Assembly: GCF_014650895.1 (NCBI RefSeq)
Contig: NZ_BMVV01000001.1
Coordinates: 272,222-336,221, forward strand
Source: Streptomyces omiyaensis
GTDB taxonomy: Bacteria > Actinomycetota > Actinomycetes > Streptomycetales > Streptomycetaceae
Reading direction: 5' to 3'
DNA: 64,000 nucleotides
The translations under genes were made by a program, and so were the position numbers. The notes beneath the pieces are model-generated. The model was not told the DNA's origin, ran no database searches, and saw only the letters and a list, made by a program, of their open reading frames with translations. Position 1 is the stretch's first letter, and every line of letters starts with the position of its first letter. Positions 51,921-60,864 of the stretch are shown here, piece after piece.

Positions 51921-52562
51921 TCAGGTCTGGCGGCCGTGCATCAGCACCGGCTTGGCGTAGACCGTGCCGGAGGCGCTGGTGACGATCCCCTGGACCTCCA
52001 CGGTGAGGTCCTTGCCGAAGTCGGCCTGCATGTCGGCGGTGACGGCGGCGGTGTGGTCGAAGACGGCGCCGGCGGCCACCGTCGGGCCGAACTGCGCGCC
52101 GCCGGCCATCACCCGGATCTGCCCGCTGGCCCCGGAGGAGACCCGGGTGAGCATCCGCAGCCGCATCTTGGGCTGCCAGACCGGGTTCTGCGACTGGGCG
52201 ACGGTGGTCCAGGCGGTGGCGGTGGTGGCCGGCCAGTTCACCGAGGCCAGGTCCTGCGGCGGCAGCATCGGCAGCCACGGCCGGGCCAGGCCGCCGGTGA
52301 GGATGTCGTCGGAGAGGACCTCGTGGCCGTAGGCGTCGACGACCCGCAGCACCGGCTTGGTGCCGCCGGGCCCGCTCGTCGTGAACTGGGCGACGACGAC
52401 GGCCGTCGCCGGGTTCTCCGGGTCGCTCTGCCGCTTCAGGGTGAGCGAGCCGTTGCTGATCTCGGTGACCGGCGGGCGGGTGTTGACCGCCGTGGACAGG
52501 GCGTTGATCCGGCGCTCCATCTGGATCAGCCGGTCGATGATGTCCTCGGGCAGCATGGCCAT
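51921..52562 (-). CDS. Predicted phage minor structural protein
   Basis: 213 residues from ATG, stop-start overlap (ATGA) with the next tail gene. The first 30 residues are a coiled coil (DIIDRLIQMERRINALS), then a beta-rich body (GSLTLKRQSDPENPATAVVV, VAQSQNPVWQPKMRLRML, VRVMAGG-like). Coiled-coil-plus-beta-sandwich fits a tail or fibre-associated protein; no family assignment is certain. Confidence 0.6.
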   Translation of the reverse strand: MAMLPEDIIDRLIQMERRINALSTAVNTRPPVTEISNGSLTLKRQSDPENPATAVVVAQFTTSGPGGTKPVLRVVDAYGHEVLSDDILTGGLARPWLPMLPPQDLASVNWPATTATAWTTVAQSQNPVWQPKMRLRMLTRVSSGASGQIRVMAGGAQFGPTVAAGAVFDHTAAVTADMQADFGKDLTVEVQGIVTSASGTVYAKPVLMHGRQT

Positions 52563-53662
52563 CAGAGAGCCTCCAGGGCGAGTTCGGCGGTGTCGGGGCG
52601 GCCCCGCTCGGCCGGCCGGACCTTCACGCCGACGATGCGGTAGCGGGTGTCGAGACCCGCCGGGTGCCATTCGTCGGTGATCCGCAGCCGGGCGGTGCGG
52701 CCGAGGAGCGCCGGGGGGACGATCCCGGAGAGCCGGATGCTGATCTCGGGGATCTGCACCGAGCCCTGGGCCTCCCTGAGGACGGCCGTGGCCAGCGCGT
52801 CGAGCGTGGCCTTGTCGCTGACGTCGTTGTAGTCGGTGGAGAGGTCCAGCTGGGGCCAGCGGTCGGGCAGCCCCACGGCGGGGATCTCCGCCGACAGCGT
52901 CGGCCGGGACTCGGCCGCGGCGTTGGTGTTGTCGGAGGCGCCGCGGGCGAGCGAGGTGGTGCCGCCGCGGGTGGCGTCGTCCGGCAGCGAGTAGCTGAGG
53001 ATCGTGCCGGGGCGGTCGAAGACCATGTCGGTGGCGCCGGTGCGGATGCCGGGGGAGCCGAGCCGGAGCCGGCGGACGCGCCGGCCGTCGCCGGGGTCGC
53101 GGTAGACGAGGACGTGGTACTCGACGCCGTCCTCGTAGGCGGCGAGCTGGTCGAGCGCCTCCTGGTAGACGGTCTCGTCGCCGTGCCGCCAGGAGGCGGT
53201 CCGCAGGACCGGCTCCTTGGGCACGTCGTCGCCGGGCTCGACCGCGCTGGCGCCGAGGCCGGCGCCGAGCTTCCCCCAGAGGCCGCGGACGATGTCGAAC
53301 TGCTCGGTCTGGCTGTACTTGAGCTCGGTGCGGATGCGGCGCCGGCCCGCGTACGAGTCGAAGGTGGCGGCCTGGACGGAGAGGGTCACCACGCCGCGGT
53401 CGCTGCCCTGGAGGTTGGTGGTCCAGACGATGCCCCCCCACCACAGGTAGCCGCCGCGCTCCAGGTAGACGGTGGTGCGGCCGGGCTTGATCTGGTGCGC
53501 GCGATCGGCCATCGCGCGGTCGGGGACGGGGATGGTTCCGGAGAGCGAGCCGGCCCGGCCGATGTAGTCCTCGAAGGAGACGTCCCGCAGCGGCAGGATG
53601 TCGAGGGTCTGGTCGGTCACCAGGTCGCAGAAGATGGCCCGGTAGGGCGTGTCGAGACTCAT
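52562..53662 (-). CDS. Phage tail hub/ReqiPepy6 Gp37-like tail protein
   Basis: 366 residues from ATG (MSLDTPYRAIFCDLVTD). It has the beta-rich N-terminal domain with YIGRAGSLSGTIPVPD and GRTTVYLERGGYLWWGGIV, found in the siphovirus Gp37-like tail family, and a C-terminal RITDEWHPAGLDTRYRIVGVKV. Such proteins form the tail-tip hub near Dit. Three fibre-like genes lie between it and Dit, which is an unusual order. Confidence 0.75.
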   Translation of the reverse strand: MSLDTPYRAIFCDLVTDQTLDILPLRDVSFEDYIGRAGSLSGTIPVPDRAMADRAHQIKPGRTTVYLERGGYLWWGGIVWTTNLQGSDRGVVTLSVQAATFDSYAGRRRIRTELKYSQTEQFDIVRGLWGKLGAGLGASAVEPGDDVPKEPVLRTASWRHGDETVYQEALDQLAAYEDGVEYHVLVYRDPGDGRRVRRLRLGSPGIRTGATDMVFDRPGTILSYSLPDDATRGGTTSLARGASDNTNAAAESRPTLSAEIPAVGLPDRWPQLDLSTDYNDVSDKATLDALATAVLREAQGSVQIPEISIRLSGIVPPALLGRTARLRITDEWHPAGLDTRYRIVGVKVRPAERGRPDTAELALEAL

Positions 53663-53669
53663 GACGACC

Positions 53670-54812
53670 TCACGGGAGGATGTAGGTGGCGCTGACGCGG
53701 ATGTTGCGGGCCGGCACCAGGGCGCCGTTGGAGGACCAGGTCCGCAGGGTGACCGTGCCGCCGGTGGAGATCACCGCCGAGCCGCTGCCGTAGCCGTCCG
53801 CGGCGCTCGCCTCCAGGGCCGTGGCGGGGCGCCAGCCGGAGGGCAGGGTGCACAGGGGCTCGTCGTTGACGATGTTGCCGGCGGAGTTCGCGTCGACCTG
53901 GGTGCCGCTGCGGGTGACGATCACCGACACCGAGCAGAGCCCGCCCCTGGTGCGGCGGGCCTCGAAGGAGACGAGCGCCCAGTTGGCGAGGGCGACCGCG
54001 CCGGCCGTGACGACCTCCGCCTCCACCGGCGGGTGGTAGGTGGCCCAGGCGGTGCCGTTCCACCGCTGGAGCACGCCGTTGTGCTCGCGGTACTGCCCGG
54101 TGTAGCCGCCGACGGTGAGCGCGCCCTGGGGGGCGACGCCGCCGATCTCCCGGGGGTAGGCGACCCAGCCGGTGCCGCTCCAGCGCTGGAGGTGGTGGGC
54201 GGTGTCGTTGTCCTGGTACTGGCCCGGATAGGCGCCGGGCACGCCGGCGTTGTTGTACACGGGCAGGATGCCGCCGACCGAAGCGATCGTGGTGCGCAGG
54301 TCGGTGAGGTCCTTGGCCCAGTCGATGCCGCCGGTGCCGGCCGACGCCCCGGCCTTGACCCGGACGGTGAAGAGCGGCAGCGAGGCGGCGGGGGCGGTGG
54401 GGGCCGACGGGGTGGCCGACGGCTCGCCGACGAGCACCTCCAGGACGGCCTCGTGGCGGGTGAGGCTGTCGAACTCGTCGTCGTACACGCGCAGCACGAC
54501 GAGGTCGATCCGCGGGTGGAGCGGGTTGCCGTCGCCGAAGGCGAGGACGGTGTCCCCGTCGAGGGTGACGGGGTAGGCGCCCTGCTCGGGCCGGCCCTGG
54601 ACGAGGGCCCGGCCGGCGTGGACGGTCGCGGTCATCGGGCCGCTGCCGGTCAGCGACAGGCCGCTGACCCGGTACGTGCCGTCGGCGGAGCCCGGCAGGA
54701 CGCCGGAGCGGGAGACGAGCGGGTCGGCCGGGGTGCCGGCCCCGAGGTCGGTGAGGCGGGTCGTCTGGCGGGTCTGGCCGCTGGGCAGCAGCCAGCCGGG
54801 GCGCAGGGGCAT
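53670..54812 (-). CDS. Tail fibre/receptor-binding-like protein, copy A
   Basis: 380 residues from ATG (MPLRPGWLLPSGQTRQTTRLT). It has the shared N-terminal module (GQTRxxTRLT, RSGVLPGS, GAYPVTLDGD, RIDLVVLRVYDDEF, LPLFTVRVKAGASAGTGGI, VGGILPV), then two repeats of Y-x-G-Q-Y-[QR]-[DE] ... LQRW[SN]GT-x-W, then a unique C-terminal domain ending NIRVSATYILP that resembles beta-sandwich tail domains. The shared start and different end suggest swapping of receptor specificity. RBS sites are good. Confidence 0.75.
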   Translation of the reverse strand: MPLRPGWLLPSGQTRQTTRLTDLGAGTPADPLVSRSGVLPGSADGTYRVSGLSLTGSGPMTATVHAGRALVQGRPEQGAYPVTLDGDTVLAFGDGNPLHPRIDLVVLRVYDDEFDSLTRHEAVLEVLVGEPSATPSAPTAPAASLPLFTVRVKAGASAGTGGIDWAKDLTDLRTTIASVGGILPVYNNAGVPGAYPGQYQDNDTAHHLQRWSGTGWVAYPREIGGVAPQGALTVGGYTGQYREHNGVLQRWNGTAWATYHPPVEAEVVTAGAVALANWALVSFEARRTRGGLCSVSVIVTRSGTQVDANSAGNIVNDEPLCTLPSGWRPATALEASAADGYGSGSAVISTGGTVTLRTWSSNGALVPARNIRVSATYILP

Positions 54813-54847
54813 GGGGTGCTCCTCTCGGGGAGGCGGTGGGGCGGGGG

Positions 54848-56035
54848 CTACGGCAGCGGGTCGACCTTGATGTAGGTGTTGTCGAAGTAGGCCTTGACCG
54901 CCGGGGAGGTGGGGACGACCCGGAAGTAGGCGGTCAGCGTGTAGGTGGCGCCCGGGGTCAGGTTGGTGAAGCGGCGGATGGAGGAGATCGAGGTCGTGGT
55001 GGTGGTGGCGGTGTAGATCCCGTACTCGTCCTCCGGGGCGGAGACGACGGTGCCGTTCAGGGAGAGCTCCAGCGCCATGTACGAGTAGAGGTCGTCGCGG
55101 GCGCGCGTGCGGCAGCCGTAGGAGGCCGCGACCGACTTCGACGCCGGGGCGGTGAAGGTGACCTTGAGCGGGTTGACGGAGCGCCCCGCGAGCGTCGAGG
55201 TGTAGGTGCCGGAGCTGGTCTCGCCCTGGTCGGTGTTCTCGGCGTAGTACGGGCCGGGGACGGCCGCCGTCCACGCCGTGCCGTTCCACCGCTGGAGGAC
55301 GCCGGAGGTGGAGTCCCGGTACTGGCCGGTGTAGCTGGCCGGGGTGCTGGAGGCCGAGCTCGGGACGATGCCGCCGAGGGACGAGGGGTACGCCACCCAG
55401 GCGCCGCCGTCCCAGCGCTGGAGCGCGCCGCCGCCGTCCTGGTACTGGCCCGGGTAGGCGCCCGGCAGCACCGGACCCTCGACCGGGAGGATGCCGCCGA
55501 GGGAGACGACCGGGGTGCGCAGGTCCTTCAGCGAGGTGTTCCACGGGATGCCGCCGTTGCCCGCGCTGGCGCCGGCCGGGACGAGGACCTCGTAGAGCGG
55601 GAGGCAGCGCGCGGGGACCGGCGGGACCTGCGGAGTGACGTCCGCGGTGCCCTGGATGATCTCCAGCTTCGCCTCGTACCGCTGGTTGTCGTCGTACAGG
55701 CCGTCGTAGATCTTGAGGACGATCAGGTCGATGCGGCCGTACTGGGCGTGGCCCGGGGCGAAGGTGAGGGTCTCGGAGTTCGGCAGGGTCACCGGGTAGG
55801 CGCCCTGGGAGATCTCGCCCTGGATGACGGCGCGCCCCTCGGAGACGGTCGCGGTCATCGGGGCGGAGCCGAAGGTCCAGAAGGCGGCGAGCCGGTACTG
55901 GCCGTCGTAGGAGCCGGGGAGGATGCCGGAGCGGACCTGGACGGGGTTGGCCAGGGTGGTGACGCCGGTCTGGGTGAGGCGGGTGTCCTCCCGGGTCTGG
56001 CCGGTCACGGCGGTCCAGCTGCTGCGCAGGTTCAT
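54848..56035 (-). CDS. Tail fibre/receptor-binding-like protein, copy B
   Basis: 395 residues from ATG (MNLRSSWTAV). Same module order as copies A and C: GQTREDTRLT, RSGILPGSYDG, GAYPVTLPNS, GRIDLIVLKIYDGLY, VPAGASAGNGGI, then two Y-P/T-G-Q-Y-x-D...LQRW-D/N-G repeats. The C-terminal domain is unlike A and C (LNGTVVSAPEDEYGIYTAT, FTNLTPGATYTLTAYFRVV), fibronectin-like strand pattern. Intergenic gaps to its neighbours are 33-35 bp. Confidence 0.75.
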   Translation of the reverse strand: MNLRSSWTAVTGQTREDTRLTQTGVTTLANPVQVRSGILPGSYDGQYRLAAFWTFGSAPMTATVSEGRAVIQGEISQGAYPVTLPNSETLTFAPGHAQYGRIDLIVLKIYDGLYDDNQRYEAKLEIIQGTADVTPQVPPVPARCLPLYEVLVPAGASAGNGGIPWNTSLKDLRTPVVSLGGILPVEGPVLPGAYPGQYQDGGGALQRWDGGAWVAYPSSLGGIVPSSASSTPASYTGQYRDSTSGVLQRWNGTAWTAAVPGPYYAENTDQGETSSGTYTSTLAGRSVNPLKVTFTAPASKSVAASYGCRTRARDDLYSYMALELSLNGTVVSAPEDEYGIYTATTTTTSISSIRRFTNLTPGATYTLTAYFRVVPTSPAVKAYFDNTYIKVDPLP

Positions 56036-56068
56036 GGGGTTCTCCTGGGGTGGGTGGGGCGGTGGGCG

Positions 56069-57262
56069 TCAGGACCGGATCCACTCGGCGGCGAGGGTGC
56101 AGCTGTAGCCGGAGCCGCCGAGCGTCCGGACGGAGGCGGTGTGGGTGTGGTAGCCCTGGAGCTGGAGCGCGTCGCCGGCGGCGAGCCGGACGAGGGCGCT
56201 GCCGCCGACGCAGACGGCGCCGTTGCCGGCGGGGGAGAGCCAGGTCGTCCGGGGCTGGTTGGTGCCGTTGACCGTGATCCGGGCGCCGCGCATGCCGGTC
56301 TGGGCGTCGTTGGCGTAGGTCGCGTGGCCGTTGAGCCGCCACCAGCCGGTGCGCGGCACGGTGTACGTGGTCGTCCCGTTGAAGGCGGACGCGTCGTCGA
56401 ACTCGACGGTGGGCAGGCTGATCGCGGTCCAGGTGTTCGCCGCGAGCGTCTGCTGCTGGGCGGTCGTCCACTGGGTCGCCCCGAACAGCACCTTGGAGGT
56501 GCCCTCGGTGTACTGCCAGGCGGCGCCGTCCCAGCGCTGGAGGCCGCTCCCGGTGTCCCGGAACTGTCCGGTGTGGGAGCCGGCGGCGGTGCCGCTCGGC
56601 GCGATGCCGCCGATCGCCTTCGGGTACGAGACCCAGGTGGTGCCGTCCCAGCGCTGGAGGATGCCCGCGGCGTCCCGGTACTGGCCGGTGTAGGCGCCCT
56701 TGTAGCCGCTGGTCGGCATGATCCCGCCGAGCGCGACGACCGGCCAGTGTTGGGGGGTGACGGCGGTGGCCCAGGCGATGCCGCCGGTGCCGGCCGAGGT
56801 GCCCTTCGGCACCTTGATCGTGTACAGCGGGAGCGTGCTGCCCGCCGGGCTCGGGGGGACGACCGGGGTGGCGCTCGGCTGGCCCTTGACCAGGCGGACG
56901 ACGGCCTCGGTGGTGCCGGTGCGGTCGTAGGCGTCGTCGACGACGGCCAGCTCGATCAGGTCGATCCGGTCGTACTGGGCGTTGCCGTCCTCGATCGTCA
57001 GGGTCTCCGGCGCGGTGACGGCGACGAGGTACGCGCCCTGGGCGGTGTCCTTGCCCTGGACGATCGCGCGGCCGGTGCCGACGGTGGCCTGCATCGGCGC
57101 GCCGCCGTTCAGCAGCAGTCCGCCCGGCAGCACGCCGGCCCGGGAGCGGAGCGGGGTCTCCTCGGCGCTCTGGCCGCTGGGGGTGAGGAGGGCGGCGAGG
57201 GTGAGTCGGGTGTCCTCGCGGGTCTGCCCTTCGGGCAGCAGCCAGGCGGCTCGTACGGTCAT
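56069..57262 (-). CDS. Tail fibre/receptor-binding-like protein, copy C, C1q-like end
   Basis: 397 residues from ATG (MTVRAAWLLPEGQTREDTRLT). Same N-terminal module and two Q-[YF]-R-D...LQRWDG repeats (YTGQYRDAAGILQRWDGTTW, HTGQFRDTGSGLQRWDGAAW). The last about 140 residues form a C1q/TNF-like jelly-roll pattern: TYTVPRTGWWRLNGHATY, then RGARITVNGTN, ALVRLAAGDALQLQGYHT and CTLAAEWIRS. C1q-like heads are receptor-binding modules in phage fibres. It directly follows Dit. Confidence 0.75.
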   Translation of the reverse strand: MTVRAAWLLPEGQTREDTRLTLAALLTPSGQSAEETPLRSRAGVLPGGLLLNGGAPMQATVGTGRAIVQGKDTAQGAYLVAVTAPETLTIEDGNAQYDRIDLIELAVVDDAYDRTGTTEAVVRLVKGQPSATPVVPPSPAGSTLPLYTIKVPKGTSAGTGGIAWATAVTPQHWPVVALGGIMPTSGYKGAYTGQYRDAAGILQRWDGTTWVSYPKAIGGIAPSGTAAGSHTGQFRDTGSGLQRWDGAAWQYTEGTSKVLFGATQWTTAQQQTLAANTWTAISLPTVEFDDASAFNGTTTYTVPRTGWWRLNGHATYANDAQTGMRGARITVNGTNQPRTTWLSPAGNGAVCVGGSALVRLAAGDALQLQGYHTHTASVRTLGGSGYSCTLAAEWIRS

Positions 57263-57321
57263 GGGGTCACCTCGGGGTAGGGGAGGGGATGCGGCACGGC
57301 CGCCGGACGGGCGGCACACGA

Positions 57322-57352
57322 GAGCCGCCCGGCGGCGGGCGCCGGGCGGCTC
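57322..57352 (-). terminator. Hairpin between dit and the fibre genes
   Basis: GAGCCGCCCGGCG (57322-57334) pairs perfectly with CGCCGGGCGGCTC (57340-57352), five-base loop, without U-tract. It may attenuate or process the transcript before the three fibre genes. Confidence 0.5.
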
Positions 57353-57387
57353 GGGGTCGTACGGAGGGCGGCGGGCGCGCCGCCCCG

Positions 57388-58311
57388 TCACCACTCGGCG
57401 CTGCGCCAGCGGACGGTCATGAGGGCCTGCTCGGTGCCCTCCTCGGGGCGGAAGGACAGGTCGCTGCGGCCGGGCTCCAGGACGAAGAGCTCCTCCGGGG
57501 TGGAGTCGGCCATCGCGGTGTGCAGCCGGGAGGCGGAGTTGTTGAGCATCACGGTGCCGCCGCGGGTGTCGACGGTGAGCTCGTCGCCGGCGGCCAGGTC
57601 GATCGCGTACCGCAGCCGGCGCCGGCTGACCCGCTCGGTGACGCTCGGCATCGAGCAGGGGCCGCGGAAGACGATCACCGGGTGGGTGGGGGCGGAGCCG
57701 GTGTTCTCGACGACGGCGTCGCCGGTGGACTTGGCCTCGCCCCAGGAGAGCGGCCAGGTCAGCGGCCAGGTCAGGCCGGCCTCCGGCTGCGGCGGGGTGG
57801 TGGTGGACTGCTGCTCGTTGACCACGTACCGGCGCGGGTCGGCGGCCAGCCACTGGACGGACATGCGGGAGCTGCCCTGGGTGGCGAAGCCCTGGTCGGC
57901 GGGGACGACCCGCTGGGCGATCCGGGCGCGCACGGCGAGGGTCTCGCCGTGCAGCCGGACGGCGAGCCAGCGCTCCTCGTCGAGCAGGGCGAGCGCCTGC
58001 CGCAGCGCCCGGACGGCCGCCGGGGTGCCGCCGTACTCGGGCATCAGGACGATCGTGCCGCCGGTCTTGCGGGGCTTGGCGTAGCGGGAGCCGGGCCAGG
58101 CGCCGTGCGAGGTGGGGCGGTCGGCGTCGGAGGAGTCGTACTCGGGCAGGTCCTCCCAGCCGCTCAGGCCGGACTTGTCGACGGCGAAGGGGGTGCCGGG
58201 GCCGATGAGCAGTCCGGCCCACTGCATCTGCCCGTCCTGGGTGATGAGCGAGCCGGGCGCGAGGTCGGCGGTGTGGGTGTTTCCGGCGTACGGGATGGTG
58301 GTCTCGGCCAT
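57388..58311 (-). CDS. Distal tail protein (Dit-like)
   Basis: 307 residues from ATG (MAETTIPYAGN). It contains WEDLPEYDSSDADRPTSHGAW and GGTIVLMPEYGGTPAAVRAL, features of the siphophage tail domain, followed by MSVQWLAADPRRYVVNEQQS and a C-terminal galectin-like strand set (GSAPTHPVIVFRGPCSMPSV). Dit forms the hexameric ring closing the tail tube. It lies after the tape-measure genes as expected. Trp/Pro-rich spacer TWPLTWPLSWG is odd. Confidence 0.82.
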   Translation of the reverse strand: MAETTIPYAGNTHTADLAPGSLITQDGQMQWAGLLIGPGTPFAVDKSGLSGWEDLPEYDSSDADRPTSHGAWPGSRYAKPRKTGGTIVLMPEYGGTPAAVRALRQALALLDEERWLAVRLHGETLAVRARIAQRVVPADQGFATQGSSRMSVQWLAADPRRYVVNEQQSTTTPPQPEAGLTWPLTWPLSWGEAKSTGDAVVENTGSAPTHPVIVFRGPCSMPSVTERVSRRRLRYAIDLAAGDELTVDTRGGTVMLNNSASRLHTAMADSTPEELFVLEPGRSDLSFRPEEGTEQALMTVRWRSAEW

Positions 58312-58345
58312 GGGGCCGTCACCTCACTTCGGGTGGGCGGGGTCG

Positions 58346-59632
58346 TCAGGTCAGGACCGGCTGCCCGGCGCGGGCGGCGGTGCCGGCGTGGGCGGTCATC
58401 AGGAAGAGCAGGTCCTCGGCCACCCCCCGGGGGCCGGCGCCGGGTTCCTCGCGGAACTCCCGGACGCGGTGGGGGCGCGGGGGCGGTTCGGTGAGGGCGG
58501 GGACGCGCCGGTGCTCCAGCTCGCCCAGCGCGTCGATGCGGTACTCGCCGGCCTCGGGGGGCGCGACGATGCCGCCCTCGGCGAGCATCGGGATCTTGTC
58601 GAGCGTGACGCCGAACTTCTTGCCGGTGAGCGGGATCTCGAAGCTGAGCTCGTTGAGTCCGTCGATGATCCAGTTGGCGAAGGCGATCAGGCCGTTGATC
58701 GGCCCCTTGACCACGCCGAGGACGGCGCTGAGGCCGCCCTGGACCAGGTCGCCGATGCCGTTCAGGGCCTTGGAGACGGCGTCCTTGGCGGTGCGGAAGA
58801 AGCCGGGGACCTTCTCGGTGACCCAGCGGACGACGGGCTGGACGGCGCTCCTGACGCCGCCGAGGGTGCGGGAGGCGATGCCGCTCAGCGCGGTGCTGGC
58901 GGAGCGGACGGCCGAGCCGATCCGGGAGATCCCGCCGACGGCCGAGCCGACGGTCTTCAGCGCGGTGGTGAAGACGGTCAGGTACGCCTTGGCGTAGGTC
59001 CCGATCGCCTTGCCGAGCGCCTTCATGAAGGGGCTGATGAAGTTCCGGACGGACTGGAAGCCCTTGAGCGCCTGCTGGAGGACCTGGCGGACGATCCGCT
59101 GTCCGGTCTCGGAGCTGAGGGCCAGTTCGACGAGGTACGCGGCGATGGGCACGATCAGGCCGACGAGGAAGCCGAGCGGGTTGGCCCGCATGGCGACGTT
59201 GACGCCCGTCATGGCGACCGAGGCGAGGGTCATGACGGTGCCGAAGGTGCCCATGAGGCCGGTGATGACATCGGCGACGGGCAGCAGCGGCAGGAGGAGG
59301 CCGAGGACCGCCCCGGCGCCGGTCCCGATCCGCCCGGCGGCCCTGCGGGCGTTGCCGGCGGCGGTCGCGACCCGCTTGAGCCGGGTGGCGGCGGGGGAGC
59401 GGCGGAGCTTGTCGAGGGCGGTGCGGGTGCCGGCGGAGTTCTGGGCGAGGGTGCGGGTGGCGGTGGTGGCGCCCCGCAGGGCCCCGGCGAGGGCGGTGGC
59501 GCCGGAGGCGGCCTGCCGGACGCCCTGCCGGAGGTTCCGCACCGCTCCGCCGGCCGCGGTGGCGGCCTGCTGCAGGCTGCTCATCGGGCCGAGGGCCACC
59601 CGGAAGGACGGCATGGCGAGCGCGGCACTCAT
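58346..59632 (-). CDS. Tape-measure-like tail protein, copy 1
   Basis: 428 residues from ATG overlapping the previous stop (ATGA). Ala/Gly-rich helical N-terminus, a block of hydrophobic helices (residues about 110-170), then VKGPINGLIAFANWIIDGLN, the KIPMLAEGG motif and a hydrophilic tail. KGPIN-to-MLAEGG is the C-terminal module of actinophage tape measures. It is short for a siphophage tape measure, and the paralogue upstream suggests a split or duplicated ruler. Confidence 0.72.
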   Translation of the reverse strand: MSAALAMPSFRVALGPMSSLQQAATAAGGAVRNLRQGVRQAASGATALAGALRGATTATRTLAQNSAGTRTALDKLRRSPAATRLKRVATAAGNARRAAGRIGTGAGAVLGLLLPLLPVADVITGLMGTFGTVMTLASVAMTGVNVAMRANPLGFLVGLIVPIAAYLVELALSSETGQRIVRQVLQQALKGFQSVRNFISPFMKALGKAIGTYAKAYLTVFTTALKTVGSAVGGISRIGSAVRSASTALSGIASRTLGGVRSAVQPVVRWVTEKVPGFFRTAKDAVSKALNGIGDLVQGGLSAVLGVVKGPINGLIAFANWIIDGLNELSFEIPLTGKKFGVTLDKIPMLAEGGIVAPPEAGEYRIDALGELEHRRVPALTEPPPRPHRVREFREEPGAGPRGVAEDLLFLMTAHAGTAARAGQPVLT

Positions 59633-60834
59633 GCCCGGGCTCCACGCGCCTTCACCAGGTACATGAGGGCGTCGGCGGTGGCCTTCGGGTTGTTGTCCCG
59701 GGCCGCGTGGTAGTGCTCGATGTGCAGCCCGGCGCCGGCCGCGGCGCTCTGGCCCTGGGCCTGGCGGGCGCGGCGGGCGGTGAGGGCGAGGAGCCGGTCG
59801 AGCTTGGAGAGCGGCAGGACGGCCTCGGCCTCGCCGGCCTCCGCGAGGATGGCGGGGACGCCGCCGGTGCGGGGCATCACGACACCGCCGGTGGCGAGCA
59901 TCGGGATGGTCGGGATGTTGACGCCGAAGGTCTTGCCGCCGACGACGGGGACCCAGCCGGGGACGGAGACCTTGACCCGGTTGATGGCGCCGATCATGGA
60001 GTTGATCAGGCCGATGACGGCGTTGATCGGGCCCTTCACGCCGCTCTTGATGCCGTCGAAGGCGCGGGACGCGATGCCCTTGAGGCCGTTCCAGATGGAC
60101 GACATCTTCTCCTTGACGGCGCTGAACGCCTTGGGGATCGCGCTCTTGATCCAGTTCACCACCGGGGTGATGACGCGCTTGATGCCGTTCCAGACGGTGC
60201 TGATGACGCTCTTGATCGCGTTCATGACCGTGGTGATGACCGTCTTCCAGACCTTCACGTAGGTCTTGATGACGGTGGCGACGGCCTTGACGACGGTGGA
60301 GATGGCCTTCTTGATGCCGTTCCAGACCGTCTTGATGAGGTCGCCGGCCTTCTTCATGATCGGCCCGATGGCCTTCATGACGGAGCTGATGACGCTCTTG
60401 ATCGCGCTGAAGGCCTTCTTCAGGACCGTCTGCATCGTCTTCGACCGCAGCGCCATGTCGACGACGGCCTCGATGAGCGGCATGAAGAGTTCGAGCAGGC
60501 GGACCAGGAAGTTGCCCTTCATGGACTTGTTGAGCCTGTCCTGGCCCTTGGCGGCCTTGCCGGCGCCGGACTCGTACCTGCCGAGCTTGCCGCCGGCGGA
60601 CTGGGCGGTGTCGCCGGCCTTCTTCATGGCGCGTTCGGCCTGGTCGGACGCGGTCTTGAGGTTCTTGAGCTGGGAACCGGCGCCCTGGGCGTTGGTGCGC
60701 AGCGTCTTGAGCTGGCCGGACGCGGAGCGCCCGGCGTCGCCGACCTTCTTGACCGAGGCGCCGGCGTTCGCCGCCTGGTTCTTGAAGCCGCCGAGGGCGG
60801 TCGAGGCGTTCCTGAGGTTGCTGACGAGAGACAT
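59629..60834 (-). CDS. Tape-measure-like tail protein, copy 2
   Basis: 401 residues from ATG (MSLVSNLRNAS). The centre has Trp-spaced helical repeats (AIKSVISTVWNGIKRVITPV, KTVWNGIKKAI) typical of tape measures, then VKGPINAVIGLINSMIGAIN and TIPMLATGGVV, matching copy 1. Tail length is set by this protein's length. The start of copy 1 overlaps its stop, so the two are coupled. Confidence 0.78.
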   Translation of the reverse strand: MSLVSNLRNASTALGGFKNQAANAGASVKKVGDAGRSASGQLKTLRTNAQGAGSQLKNLKTASDQAERAMKKAGDTAQSAGGKLGRYESGAGKAAKGQDRLNKSMKGNFLVRLLELFMPLIEAVVDMALRSKTMQTVLKKAFSAIKSVISSVMKAIGPIMKKAGDLIKTVWNGIKKAISTVVKAVATVIKTYVKVWKTVITTVMNAIKSVISTVWNGIKRVITPVVNWIKSAIPKAFSAVKEKMSSIWNGLKGIASRAFDGIKSGVKGPINAVIGLINSMIGAINRVKVSVPGWVPVVGGKTFGVNIPTIPMLATGGVVMPRTGGVPAILAEAGEAEAVLPLSKLDRLLALTARRARQAQGQSAAAGAGLHIEHYHAARDNNPKATADALMYLVKARGARA

Positions 60835-60864
60835 GGGTGTACCTCCTTCCGTGACGGGGCGGGG

